Source of the DNA: Bacteroidaceae bacterium | GTDB taxonomy: Bacteria > Bacteroidota > Bacteroidia > Bacteroidales > Bacteroidaceae | Reading direction: 5' to 3' | Assembly: GCA_017619585.1 (NCBI GenBank) | Contig: JAFZSA010000042.1 | Location: forward strand, 1 to 64,000 | DNA: 64,000 nucleotides | Shown here: piece by piece, positions 52,674 to 61,792 of the stretch | How positions within the stretch are numbered: position 1 is the stretch's first letter | Layout of the letters: each line of letters starts with the position of its first letter | The notes under the pieces: generated by a model | Databases searched by the model: none | The model's input: the letters and a program-made list of their open reading frames with translations, nothing else | Told to the model about the DNA's origin: nothing | Translations under genes and position numbers: made by a program

Positions 52674-53792
52674 ATGAAACAAAGCTTTACCCTACTGCTG
52701 GCACTCTGTCTTGCAGGCTTTTCAGCAAAAGCACAACGGGCTGAGGTACAACTCAGCGACAAGGAATCCTTCTCGATGGTTGTATTCGGCGATGCACAAA
52801 GTTATACACGCTTCGACCAGAACCAACCCGTACTGGAACTTTGCACGGCATGGATGGCTGGTAATGCCCAGAAACTGAACCTGCAGGCTGTACTCTTTAC
52901 TGGCGATGTTATCCAGACAAACGATAACTTTGTGGTAAAGGGACGTAGCAATCACAACCAGACCAGCCGCCAACAATGGCAATGGGCAAGTCATTGCCTG
53001 GAGCGACTGGACAATCGCGTACCCTATATCATTGCAGGAGGCAACCACGAATATGGCTTTACACGTGGCAACGAGGACTTTACTCACTACCCCGAATATT
53101 ATACGCCCGAGCGTAACAGCAAGACCAAGGAGCATCTGGTAGCTACCTTCCCCAACCGTATGGGGCAGGCATCGCTGGAGAATGCTGCATGGGAATTCGA
53201 GACGAAGCATTGGGGCAAGCTTCTGATAATAGGAACGGAATGGGCTCCCAGAGATACCGTCCTGACATGGGCACGTGAACTATGCGAAAGCGACAAGTAC
53301 AGAAATCACACGGTTATCTTCCTGACCCACTCTCTGCTAAAGGAGATAAAAGGAGGCGGAATACCCAAATATACCAACAACAGCGGCTACAAGGTTTCCA
53401 ACCCCAACTGGGGTCAGCAGATTTGGGACAAACTGCTCTACCCATGCCATAACATTCGTCTGGCTATCTGCGGACATACAGGCCACCCCGCTGCCGATGA
53501 CGGCAAGGAGCCTGGCACCGACTATGACTTCCTGAGCAATATGGCATACCGGTGCGACAAGAATGCCTCTGGCCTGTCTGTACATCAGATGATGTTTAAT
53601 GTACAATATCTTTCTGGCGGAGCCGACGGCTGCGGTGGCGACGGCTGGCTGCGTCTGTTGGAGTTCATGCCTGATGGCAAGACCATAAAGGCCAGCACCT
53701 ACAGCGTGCTGCTTGGCTGCTCACCCGTAACAAAGCACCTGGCCAACAGGACAGACGAATGCTGCAAGTTCGAGATGAGTATTGAGAAATGA
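52674..53792 (+). CDS. Exported calcineurin-like metallophosphoesterase
   Basis: 372 residues from ATG 52674 (MKQSFTLLLALCLAGFSAKA). All five family motifs are readable: G-D-A-Q near 36, T-G-D-V near 76, G-G-N-H-E near 124, L-T-H-S near 220 and G-H-T-G-H near 266. These bind the two metal ions of calcineurin-like phosphoesterases. No transmembrane segment or sorting tail is seen after the signal peptide, so it probably acts in the periplasm or outside the cell on a phosphodiester or phosphomonoester. Substrate not predictable. It stands alone, with its own promoter. Confidence 0.9.
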   Translation: MKQSFTLLLALCLAGFSAKAQRAEVQLSDKESFSMVVFGDAQSYTRFDQNQPVLELCTAWMAGNAQKLNLQAVLFTGDVIQTNDNFVVKGRSNHNQTSRQQWQWASHCLERLDNRVPYIIAGGNHEYGFTRGNEDFTHYPEYYTPERNSKTKEHLVATFPNRMGQASLENAAWEFETKHWGKLLIIGTEWAPRDTVLTWARELCESDKYRNHTVIFLTHSLLKEIKGGGIPKYTNNSGYKVSNPNWGQQIWDKLLYPCHNIRLAICGHTGHPAADDGKEPGTDYDFLSNMAYRCDKNASGLSVHQMMFNVQYLSGGADGCGGDGWLRLLEFMPDGKTIKASTYSVLLGCSPVTKHLANRTDECCKFEMSIEK

Positions 53793-54256
53793 AGAACCCA
53801 GAGCCTACATTTGCGCCCTCCCCGAGCCTACACGTGTAGACTCCCGGGTATCGCACGTGCAGACTCCCGAGGCTGCAAATAATAGACCCTGGCACAGCAA
53901 TATGCCGTTTCTCTGGTAGCGATACGGCCTTTCGCCGGTAGTAACAAGCCGTATTGCTGATTAGCATATATAACTTGTCGTAAAAAACAACTTACTTTTT
54001 GCTCGAAATCAACTTGTTTTTATACAAGAATCAACCTACAAAAAAAAACTCAATCCGCATAATCCGGCATGTTCGGCGTCTCGGGCTCAGGTGACAGCCC
54101 CTCCTCTTAGGCCCCTATAAGGGGCCATAGAGGGGGGCTTAGCCCACTCATGTGTATTCAGCCTTAATTCAAGGTGAATTCAGCGTGCAAACCCATCGAA
54201 TTCACGCTGAATTCAACCCGTATTCAATAGCATTCCCAAATGCAGCCTATTATACA
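53793..54256. repeat. Gene-free block of phased repeat arrays
   Basis: No credible ORF. From left to right: a 23-bp array with units starting 53800, 53823, 53846 and 53869 (word GACTCCC); a 22-bp array around 53904-53960 (GGTAG at 53915 and 53937; GCCG at 53904 and 53948); AACTT/AACCT anchors at 53989, 54011 and 54033 (22 bp apart); a GGCCCCTATAAGGGGCC palindrome near 54110; and ATTCA at 54156, 54167, 54178, 54200, 54211 and 54222 (11 bp steps, one step skipped). Confidence 0.85.
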
Positions 54257-54292
54257 CAAGAAAAAGGCTGACCGATATTTCTTCGGCCAGCC
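54257..54292 (-). terminator. Rho-independent terminator after the 163-aa gene
   Basis: GGCTGACCGA pairs with TCGGCCAGCC (one mismatch); on the minus strand the stem is followed by TTTTTCTTG. It lies 47 nt after the stop at 54340. Confidence 0.8.
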
Positions 54293-54339
54293 ATTTCTTC
54301 ATATCAAGAATGTGAGGTTACTTTACAACATGGAAGGGA

Positions 54340-54831
54340 TTATTCTTGCTCATCAGAATCTGAATACCTTATATTCGTGTCGTATTCACCTTTCTTGTTC
54401 CTAGTGACAACCCATTTGCGATACAACTTGTTCTCTCTGATCTCATCCCATGAATACTTCTTGGCATCACTCCATTTGATAAGGAAGAAAAAAGTGGTGT
54501 CAGTTTTGTTGTTATCGAACAAATAGTAATAATTTATCGAACAAATAGAGTCTGGGAATATAATGTCTCTTTCATCGAAGCAGAAAGAGGGGGCGGAGCT
54601 CTTCTTTAATGAAAACTCTTCTGTATTGAACTCTCTTACTGTATAAAAAGGGGTCAAAACATAGTCCAAACCATCTATATTATTGCATTGAGAAGCACCT
54701 ATCAATAAAGTGTCATTTGTACAATTATTGAAAAAAACTTCTTGCGTCCAAGGCTCACATACTGTGCTTGTAAATAACAGATATACGATGGGTAAAACTA
54801 CCCGCACCCTAAAAAAACTATTTTTTTTCAT
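54340..54831 (-). CDS. Small lipoprotein-like protein downstream of the RHS gene
   Basis: 163 residues from ATG 54831 (a GTG at 54840 is in frame but weaker). The N-terminus M-K-K-N-S-F-F-R-V-R-V-V-L-P-I-V-Y-L-L-F-T-S-T-V-C is a signal or anchor ending at a Cys that could be lipidated. The rest is not recognised: it has several Cys, many aromatic residues and an acidic end (Y-S-D-S-D-E-Q-E). It lies 253 nt downstream of the RHS gene on the same strand and ends in a strong terminator. In polymorphic-toxin loci the gene after the toxin often encodes immunity, so an envelope-located immunity role is a reasonable guess, not shown. A lone TAGCTTTG at 54983-54990 could be a -7 box. Confidence 0.7.
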   Translation of the reverse strand: MKKNSFFRVRVVLPIVYLLFTSTVCEPWTQEVFFNNCTNDTLLIGASQCNNIDGLDYVLTPFYTVREFNTEEFSLKKSSAPSFCFDERDIIFPDSICSINYYYLFDNNKTDTTFFFLIKWSDAKKYSWDEIRENKLYRKWVVTRNKKGEYDTNIRYSDSDEQE

Positions 54832-55084
54832 TCTATTCACAACATTCGATTAAATATTATATGTCTACAAGTATAATAACACATAAATTGCTATGTATAA
54901 ATTTTAATCTTTTCACGGAGTGAGATTGTTCAGCAACAAAGAAGTAAACTAAACAAAGGGAAACCTATCATTCTTGCTTGTGCAAAGCTAAGTTTTTTTG
55001 GGGGGATTTCATAATTTGCGGACGTATTTTTTTTCTATCTCTAAAAAAAACGTCTTCTTATCATAACACTATGACAAGAATACA

Positions 55085-58000
55085 TTACATAATCGAATTG
55101 TTTAGTTGCGAAACACTCATCCTGATCTTATTCCAAGGGCTAATGTTTCCAACAGGATACATTGATGAGAATTTTGAGCCAAGCCATTTTATTCCAAAAT
55201 ACCCTTTGGACAGATAATTTGCCCATTTCTCTGTCCAGAAATTCCAATGTAATGAAAGGTCACCCTTGAAACTGGCATATGAACAACTGAGACCACTTTC
55301 AATCCCTATTACTGACCAATATGCTGCTGGGTACATACGATATTGAAGGATATGCCCAAACTCATGTTGCATCATAGCAATTCCTTTTTCCAGACCACTA
55401 GTATATACTCCTTTCCCTGCTATTATTCCACGTTCAGGAACAGTAACAGCTTTGTAAGCGTGCTGCTTAATGTTTCCCAATTTCTCAGTTTCAAAAACGT
55501 TTACCCCTTCAAACTTCCCAACATATGTCCCTGTAATAGTTTTATCACCTATTTCTAGACCAAAAGGCCAACACTCAGAACAGAAACATGCACCATTAAG
55601 ATCAATCTTAGCTCGTCCCGTAAAGAAATTTGTATGTTTGCTGACTGCATCTATTCCACCCATTATTCCGCCTATAGCTGCAGAGAAAGCTGTCTGCATA
55701 AGACAGTTTGTAAAACTGAATTTGGTTCCTGAAATTGCCCAGTTCATCAATCCTTCGGTAACACTGGAAGTAAATCCTGTTATAGCACCTGTAAAAGCAC
55801 CAGAAATAGCACCTGTCGCTCCAAATCCAAGTCCAACCGCAGCAGACGGGCCAAGCCATCCACCCAAGGCACCTGCACCAGCACCTATACTAAAGGATTT
55901 AAAAAAACTTCCTGCATTATCAATGTTATCAAAGTTTGCAAAGACATTGCCGAATCCGCCAAATACTGCAGCTGAAACAATCAACCAAGGAAACTCTCCG
56001 TTCCTGTCCATGTACTTATAAGGATTGTTCCTTGCATATACATAGGGATTATAGTCCCATGCACTTCCCTCGCTGTTAAGCAGGGGGTCAGGGCTAACGA
56101 AGCGACCAAGATAGGGGCTGTACAGACGGGCATTGGCATTCAGCAGTCCGAACATCCAAAGGTCTTCATGACCTGTATAGGTCCTGTAGAAAGGACAGTA
56201 TGAATAGCGTGCTTCAAACTCGCCTGGCTGATAGAAATGTGTTTCATCACCTACATGAGTCCTTACTCCCCAAGGTGAGTACGAGAACCGGAAATTATAA
56301 TATGAATCGTCCTCATTCTCGTACTGCAAAACACTTCCCAGGTTATCTCTGGTTATCTGGTATATACTGTTGGTTCCGGCCTCCCAATTCATTACCTTAA
56401 CAGCAGGGGCTGTATATGCATCTCCTCCGGCATAGTACATACAGATTCTATTTCCTGTATTTTCTTCCGTCCACTCCACGTTCGGACTCAGGTAGTATCT
56501 CGTAAGATAATGGCCGTATCGCCCAGAGTACTTACCATAGACCTTCATCATGTAGCGATCTCCGTTACCGTCATAGAAGAATTCTGCCTTGTAATGCTCA
56601 TTCTCTATGCTCTTGGGACGTTCTATAGCCTTGTAATAAGTGATGCGAAGACTATCGTCTATAACATAGCTGCTATCTGCATTCAAATCTTCCACTCTGT
56701 ACTCGCTATACGAGAACTCGCCCACGAATGGCTGATTGGTGATGTTGCCCTTTCTGTCATAACTATAGGTATAGTCTCCATATCCCGTCAGGCGATTCTG
56801 TTCATCATACGTAATGGGAATGTCATTCTTGCTAATCATGTTCCCTGTGTGTATGTCGTATGTGTACGTTTCGCTTATCGGATGGGAGCTCACACGGTTC
56901 ATGGTAAGCATATGACCATAGTCATCATACGTATGGGTGGTGGTTCCAATGCGGTCCTTCTCTTCCTTCGTACGTCCCCAATAGTCCTGTTTGGTCAGTC
57001 TCCACAGAAGCTCATGATCCAGCGTGTCTGACACCAAATAACCGTTCCTATAAGAAAACTCCTCTACCACCGACGGGAAGAATTTGCCTAAACTGCTGGA
57101 AGCCATACTGACCTTATTATCTGCATTATACTGATAATAAGTGGTTACATATTTTGATGATGTATCAAAAACACTATTCCGCTTATTAGTAACTCTGCCG
57201 TATGTGTCATAACTAATAGTATTTGTATACCCCTCTCCTTCCTCTTGCGTCAAACGGAATTTATTGTCATATGTATAGGTAACCGTATGAGGAGACTCAC
57301 CTGAATCTGCCCACGACTTGCTACGCAGTATGCCATACTTGTCATAAATTGTTTCAACATAGCTGCCAGCAATGGTAGTCCTGTAAGGGTAGCCATTCAC
57401 ATCATAAGAGTATTCCTTGGTCACACCGTTCACATCAGTTGTCTGAATCAGTCTCCCATAATCATCGTATTCGTAACTTGCAGTATGGTCTTCGCAATCT
57501 GGTCCCATGTCCGTATGGCCTACATTTATGGAACTGATTTTCTCATCCATATTATAATCGTAGTAGACTGTTCCTCCGGCAACACCATATTCTCTCGGGA
57601 GATATTCTTTAAGGGAATCTCCCACACATTGCACTATATCCGGAGCATAGTAATATGTTACTTTTCTGACTCCGTCTATACGGCTGTCGACACACCTTGG
57701 CGTGTATGACCATGTGTTTGTTTTGCCGTTAGAATCTACTTCACTAATCTTTCTGAATAAGGCATCATAAGTGTAAGTGGTACCGTCGGAAGTTGTTTCG
57801 TTATACTTGTGAGGGAATGAGACAAAGCCGAGTTGTCCGTTGGACAGGTAATGATAATCCGTGTACATGATAGTTCCGTCGGCAAGAGGGGCAGACTCTG
57901 CAATCTTTCTTTCCCATGCATCATAATAAGTAGTTACTGGTGTTTTGCCAGTTACAGCTTCCTTGATGTAATAAACTCCGCCTCCGTAGCTGGAAAGTGC

Positions 58001-61000
58001 CCTTGTAGTCTGGCAAGTTTCTATTGTTGCTCTTTTCCTGCTTGTTTCTCTTAACAGGCCATCGTATGTATATCGAGTTGTCACACCGTCAAATCCATAG
58101 ACTGATGCCAATGTGCCATTTGAAGAACTATAGGTGTATCTCCTATACAAACCCTTAGGGTCATATTCTTTAGACAGTTGCCCCTTCGTGTTATACTCGT
58201 ATCTGGTTACAAGGGTGTCTGTGGAATTGTATGCAACGGTATAATGCTGAGTCACCTGGCCATATTCATTATAGGAATATCCGTCTATGCTGACAGGCAG
58301 GTCGTTTCTGGTTCTTGTTTCCTTAAGGACAAGACCTGTGGCGGGATCTCTCTCGTATGTGATGTTCTCGTAAATATCATCACCTACAATATCATTAGAA
58401 AGCGCGGTCTTAGTGATTTCAATTTCCTCGGGAAGGCCTTTTAGATATACGTTGCTGAGCGGGCTTTCCCAATAGGTGATTTCTTTCTCGCAATCAACTA
58501 ATCCGTCGTCTGATGACTGAGAAAGCGGGAAACCGTTCCGATAAGAGTTGCTGCCTTCGCCGCTACTAAAATTATTAAATGAATCTTTCTTAAAGCTATC
58601 AGAATGAATTGTTCTATATGAACGAGTACCCGTTCCAGAAGAACCAACCCTTTCTATTCGCATAGACTGCCCCCCCCGGCTCATTTCTGCTCCATTGATA
58701 TTGCTTTCGGAGGTAGTGCTCGAAACCAGTACATAGAAGGTGGAATCTAATTTACAATGTGTATCTGTCACTACTCCCACACTAGATTCCGTCCTTAAGT
58801 CCTCAAAGCCAATGAATCCCTTTCCCTGCACGTGGACAAAGCCGTTGGCATAGGAATAATTGGTAGTTCTGCTGTCCGTAGGGATAGATTCCGTCAAGGT
58901 TTTCACAACAGGCATCGGACCCGACAAGGGAATCAGCGGGTAGTTGTGACTCTTATCTACACTATATACATCCTTGTCTGTCAGAAGGCTGTAGGCGATA
59001 CTGTCTGTAGCACCCAGTCCGTCTGTTATGGATACAATCTTCTGTGATGAGGGTTTGATTGTGGAATTCTCAAGGACATGCCAGCCTACGGGTTCCTGAT
59101 TAAGTCCTTTCCCATAATACATAATCTGGGCGTTAGCCTGTCCGTAGAAGTTACCAGCTGTAATATGGCAGTAATCCGGATAATTTTGCTCCAGAAAGGT
59201 TTTTGATTTAAGCTTAAGAGTATTCCCTTGTGACACTAAAACATAGATATAACCGCTTCCTTTTTGTCCCTTTTTGGGATACCCTACAACAGCATCACTT
59301 CTTCCGTCTCCGTTTATATCCTGAACAATACAATATAGTCCCTCCTTATCCTTGGAAGATAAAGTGGAACCATTACTAATGACATTAAAACCTTTAAATG
59401 AAAAGAAGTCACCGGTCACGGTTCCTGTATTTTGCGCAATAGACCAATCTCCACCCATTGAATAGCGTACAATCAAGTCAACAAGTCCGTCGCCGTTGAA
59501 GTCACCCAATTCTAAGATATCATATTTATTGTATACATTATGAGGGTCAACTTTTGAATACCGATCAGAATCTGAGAAACCGCCATTTTTGTTCCAATAA
59601 ATATAGTATCCATATGCAGTCGATATCAGCAAATCCGTCATTCCGTCAGCATTAAAGTCGGCACATCTTATCTTGTCCGGTACTCCTATTAGATTCAAAT
59701 TGATTTCTGTGAATCTAAGATAACCTGTCTCCCGATTATATGAGACCAAATATGCGGGATACGTACCATTGTGTTTTTCTTTCTCAACAACAAAAATATT
59801 ATCCAATCCATCCTTATCAGCATCAAAAATCGTATAAAGAGGAAAGTCCTCAACATCATCAGAACTTCCTTTCAGAGGAATGTTTAAAACAGAATCCTCT
59901 AAAACAAAATCCTCTTCCATGAATTTAAACACAAGGCTCTTACTATCATCGGAATTATCTCTGATAACGTAAGGCATTACCAGATAATTCTCTTTTCTGT
60001 GACTGGCATGCATGACGAATCCGCCGGATACAGTCTTAGAATAAAGATCAAAGAGTTGAGTTCCTGCCCATGTATCATACGAATAACAGAACTCGAATTT
60101 CTGCGTCTCTGGGTTCCATTTCCTTCCATAGAACCAGGTGCGTTTCGGCGTGGTTTCGTCAGGAAGAAGCGGATTGTCGGATTTTGTCTCCATACTTATC
60201 AGCTCAGTAATGCCGTCACCATCCAAATCGCCGGAGAAAAACTTCTCTTTGCTGAAGTCTTCCAGCAAATCGGTTTCCATGGATCTACTATTACAATCTA
60301 ACTGAAACTGTGCAGGTACTTCCCATTCAAAAGTGGTGGGAGGTACTGAGGCTGAGCCGGTTCCTGTTTCCGTAACGGATATCAGATGCGAAAACACATC
60401 CTCTGTATAATTAAGCGTATATGTCCTATATACATTACCGGCATACTTGCATTCGATGCTCTTAAGACGCTTTGTCAAAAAACACATTTCACCGAACAAA
60501 TATACCGGGATGGTGTCCGGACGGCTTTCGTAAGTAAAAGATACCATGCAGTCCACACCGGCCGTTCCGTGTATGTTGCGGCCATAAGTAATGGAGGTGG
60601 GATACAGAACGCCCTCCTGAGAGTAGTTGTACTGTATATAGTTACCCAGAATATCCTCAGCATAGTCAAGAGCCCACTGGTATGACTTTCCGTTGCTTAG
60701 GGTACGTCTTCCAGTGGAACTGCCGTACCTGTAGGTGGTACCGTTTGTGGCCTTTACTTGGAATGTGGCGGGCGTGCCGTTCTGGGAATCGGTAATACTG
60801 ATAATGTTATACTGTTCGTTCTCGGTCCTGTAAGTGGCACCTGTCTGACCATTCTGCCCTTCCTTCAGTAGCAGACGCTGACCGTCAAGGGTAAAGGCAT
60901 TGTCTTCACCTTGTTTGATTTCTTCTACATGATTATCAAAGTAAATGGTTTTTTGCGCAATCGATATGGAAGAGAGGCCTGATATACCAAACCCTACTCC

Positions 61001-61213
61001 GGCAATTCCGTTTCCGGACTGACTACTGTACGCCAATGAAATACTGGGGACAAAATCACTTAATCCACTCTGAACTTTAATAGGTATGGTATATGTGGCG
61101 GCACCTGTAGGAGACACAGAGAATGCTCCCTCTGTCTTACCCACCAGTACAGCTGCAGATATAACCTGCGGTAATAGCGTGATTGCTAAAAGATATAAGA
61201 ATATGCGTTTCAT
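55085..61213 (-). CDS. SpvB-VCBS-RHS protein with C-terminal HEFGH metallopeptidase-like tip
   Basis: 2042 residues with a Sec signal peptide (M-K-R-I-F-L-Y-L-L-A-I-T-L-L-P-Q-V-I-S-A). An SpvB/TcaC-like start (G-A-A-T-Y-T-I-P-I ... S-L-A-Y-S-S-Q-S-G-N-G) is followed by FG-GAP/VCBS calcium loops (D-L-D-G-D-G-I-T-E, D-F-N-A-D-G-M-T-D, D-F-N-G-D-G-L-V-D, D-I-N-G-D-G-R-S-D) to about 700. A long YD-repeat region follows, and the RHS core ends with L-G-R-F-V-S-P-D-P (Asp1709). Beyond it lie a Gly/Ala-rich hydrophobic stretch (1740-1860) and a unique tip with His1950-Glu-Phe-Gly-His1954 and a likely third ligand Glu1995 in W-T-E-K-W-A-N. That is a zincin-like metallopeptidase pattern. RHS shells enclose a toxin tip, but Sec export is atypical for T6SS RHS proteins. 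Confidence 0.88.
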   Translation of the reverse strand: MKRIFLYLLAITLLPQVISAAVLVGKTEGAFSVSPTGAATYTIPIKVQSGLSDFVPSISLAYSSQSGNGIAGVGFGISGLSSISIAQKTIYFDNHVEEIKQGEDNAFTLDGQRLLLKEGQNGQTGATYRTENEQYNIISITDSQNGTPATFQVKATNGTTYRYGSSTGRRTLSNGKSYQWALDYAEDILGNYIQYNYSQEGVLYPTSITYGRNIHGTAGVDCMVSFTYESRPDTIPVYLFGEMCFLTKRLKSIECKYAGNVYRTYTLNYTEDVFSHLISVTETGTGSASVPPTTFEWEVPAQFQLDCNSRSMETDLLEDFSKEKFFSGDLDGDGITELISMETKSDNPLLPDETTPKRTWFYGRKWNPETQKFEFCYSYDTWAGTQLFDLYSKTVSGGFVMHASHRKENYLVMPYVIRDNSDDSKSLVFKFMEEDFVLEDSVLNIPLKGSSDDVEDFPLYTIFDADKDGLDNIFVVEKEKHNGTYPAYLVSYNRETGYLRFTEINLNLIGVPDKIRCADFNADGMTDLLISTAYGYYIYWNKNGGFSDSDRYSKVDPHNVYNKYDILELGDFNGDGLVDLIVRYSMGGDWSIAQNTGTVTGDFFSFKGFNVISNGSTLSSKDKEGLYCIVQDINGDGRSDAVVGYPKKGQKGSGYIYVLVSQGNTLKLKSKTFLEQNYPDYCHITAGNFYGQANAQIMYYGKGLNQEPVGWHVLENSTIKPSSQKIVSITDGLGATDSIAYSLLTDKDVYSVDKSHNYPLIPLSGPMPVVKTLTESIPTDSRTTNYSYANGFVHVQGKGFIGFEDLRTESSVGVVTDTHCKLDSTFYVLVSSTTSESNINGAEMSRGGQSMRIERVGSSGTGTRSYRTIHSDSFKKDSFNNFSSGEGSNSYRNGFPLSQSSDDGLVDCEKEITYWESPLSNVYLKGLPEEIEITKTALSNDIVGDDIYENITYERDPATGLVLKETRTRNDLPVSIDGYSYNEYGQVTQHYTVAYNSTDTLVTRYEYNTKGQLSKEYDPKGLYRRYTYSSSNGTLASVYGFDGVTTRYTYDGLLRETSRKRATIETCQTTRALSSYGGGVYYIKEAVTGKTPVTTYYDAWERKIAESAPLADGTIMYTDYHYLSNGQLGFVSFPHKYNETTSDGTTYTYDALFRKISEVDSNGKTNTWSYTPRCVDSRIDGVRKVTYYYAPDIVQCVGDSLKEYLPREYGVAGGTVYYDYNMDEKISSINVGHTDMGPDCEDHTASYEYDDYGRLIQTTDVNGVTKEYSYDVNGYPYRTTIAGSYVETIYDKYGILRSKSWADSGESPHTVTYTYDNKFRLTQEEGEGYTNTISYDTYGRVTNKRNSVFDTSSKYVTTYYQYNADNKVSMASSSLGKFFPSVVEEFSYRNGYLVSDTLDHELLWRLTKQDYWGRTKEEKDRIGTTTHTYDDYGHMLTMNRVSSHPISETYTYDIHTGNMISKNDIPITYDEQNRLTGYGDYTYSYDRKGNITNQPFVGEFSYSEYRVEDLNADSSYVIDDSLRITYYKAIERPKSIENEHYKAEFFYDGNGDRYMMKVYGKYSGRYGHYLTRYYLSPNVEWTEENTGNRICMYYAGGDAYTAPAVKVMNWEAGTNSIYQITRDNLGSVLQYENEDDSYYNFRFSYSPWGVRTHVGDETHFYQPGEFEARYSYCPFYRTYTGHEDLWMFGLLNANARLYSPYLGRFVSPDPLLNSEGSAWDYNPYVYARNNPYKYMDRNGEFPWLIVSAAVFGGFGNVFANFDNIDNAGSFFKSFSIGAGAGALGGWLGPSAAVGLGFGATGAISGAFTGAITGFTSSVTEGLMNWAISGTKFSFTNCLMQTAFSAAIGGIMGGIDAVSKHTNFFTGRAKIDLNGACFCSECWPFGLEIGDKTITGTYVGKFEGVNVFETEKLGNIKQHAYKAVTVPERGIIAGKGVYTSGLEKGIAMMQHEFGHILQYRMYPAAYWSVIGIESGLSCSYASFKGDLSLHWNFWTEKWANYLSKGYFGIKWLGSKFSSMYPVGNISPWNKIRMSVSQLNNSIM

Positions 61214-61219
61214 CTGTTA

Positions 61220-61636
61220 TTAGTTTGTCTTGATGATTTTACTTTCTGTTACTTTCTTGTTCCTGCTATACTTAAACAGGTATGTTCCCTTCTTAAAGTT
61301 AGAGAGATTGAAAGAGACACTGCAGGATTCCAGGCGGAGCGAGGCAACCAAAAGTCCTCTGTCTGAGTAAATATACAGCATATCGCCGTCCTTTACTTCC
61401 TGGTTGATTTCTACCTGTACATCCGACCATGAGGCATTTGTCTTGATGCTGACCTGGGGTTCCTCCTCCGGGCTTTTGCTCAAGGCTTTCTGATTATGCC
61501 TAATGTACGTTCTGACTCTGGATGTGATGTTACCTGCACCGTCATAGGTATACAGGAAGTGATCACCCGTTGTTTGTGCAAATGCATATTGGGAAAGCAT
61601 TATTCCCAACAGCAACAGTTTAAAATCTTTCTTCAT
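61220..61636 (-). CDS. Small YD-motif protein with T9SS type A sorting domain
   Basis: 138 residues; signal peptide MKKDFKLLLLGIMLSQYAFA. Right after it comes one YD/RHS-like unit (F-L-Y-T-Y-D-G-A-G-N-I-T-S-R). After a charged linker the last 75 residues fit a T9SS type A sorting domain: V-Q-V-E-I ... L-Y-I-Y-S-D-R-G-L-L-V-A ... F-N-L-S-N-F-K-K-G-T-Y-L-F-K-Y ... K-I-I-K-T-N. It ends 6 nt before the RHS start, so translation is probably coupled. A single YD unit and a sorting domain fit an adaptor or plug that attaches to the RHS shell and routes it through the T9SS; that is inference. Promoter at 61722-61752. Confidence 0.82.
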   Translation of the reverse strand: MKKDFKLLLLGIMLSQYAFAQTTGDHFLYTYDGAGNITSRVRTYIRHNQKALSKSPEEEPQVSIKTNASWSDVQVEINQEVKDGDMLYIYSDRGLLVASLRLESCSVSFNLSNFKKGTYLFKYSRNKKVTESKIIKTN

Positions 61637-61721
61637 ATCAAATTATATTATGAGTTTCGTGTGCAGATTAAACGTGTAATAATGTGTGTGTCGCCTTGTT
61701 CAGAAGTTCATTACGCGGATG

Positions 61722-61752
61722 CAAAATTACTGCCATTCACAAGGCTGAACAA
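61722..61752 (-). promoter_or_regulatory. Promoter of the RHS locus
   Basis: Minus strand: -33 TTG (61750-61752), 20-nt spacer, -7 TAATTTTG (61722-61729), about 85 nt upstream of ATG 61636. Confidence 0.7.
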
Positions 61753-61792
61753 TTTCCGAATGTTTCATTTTATTTCACTAAATGTTAAATAA

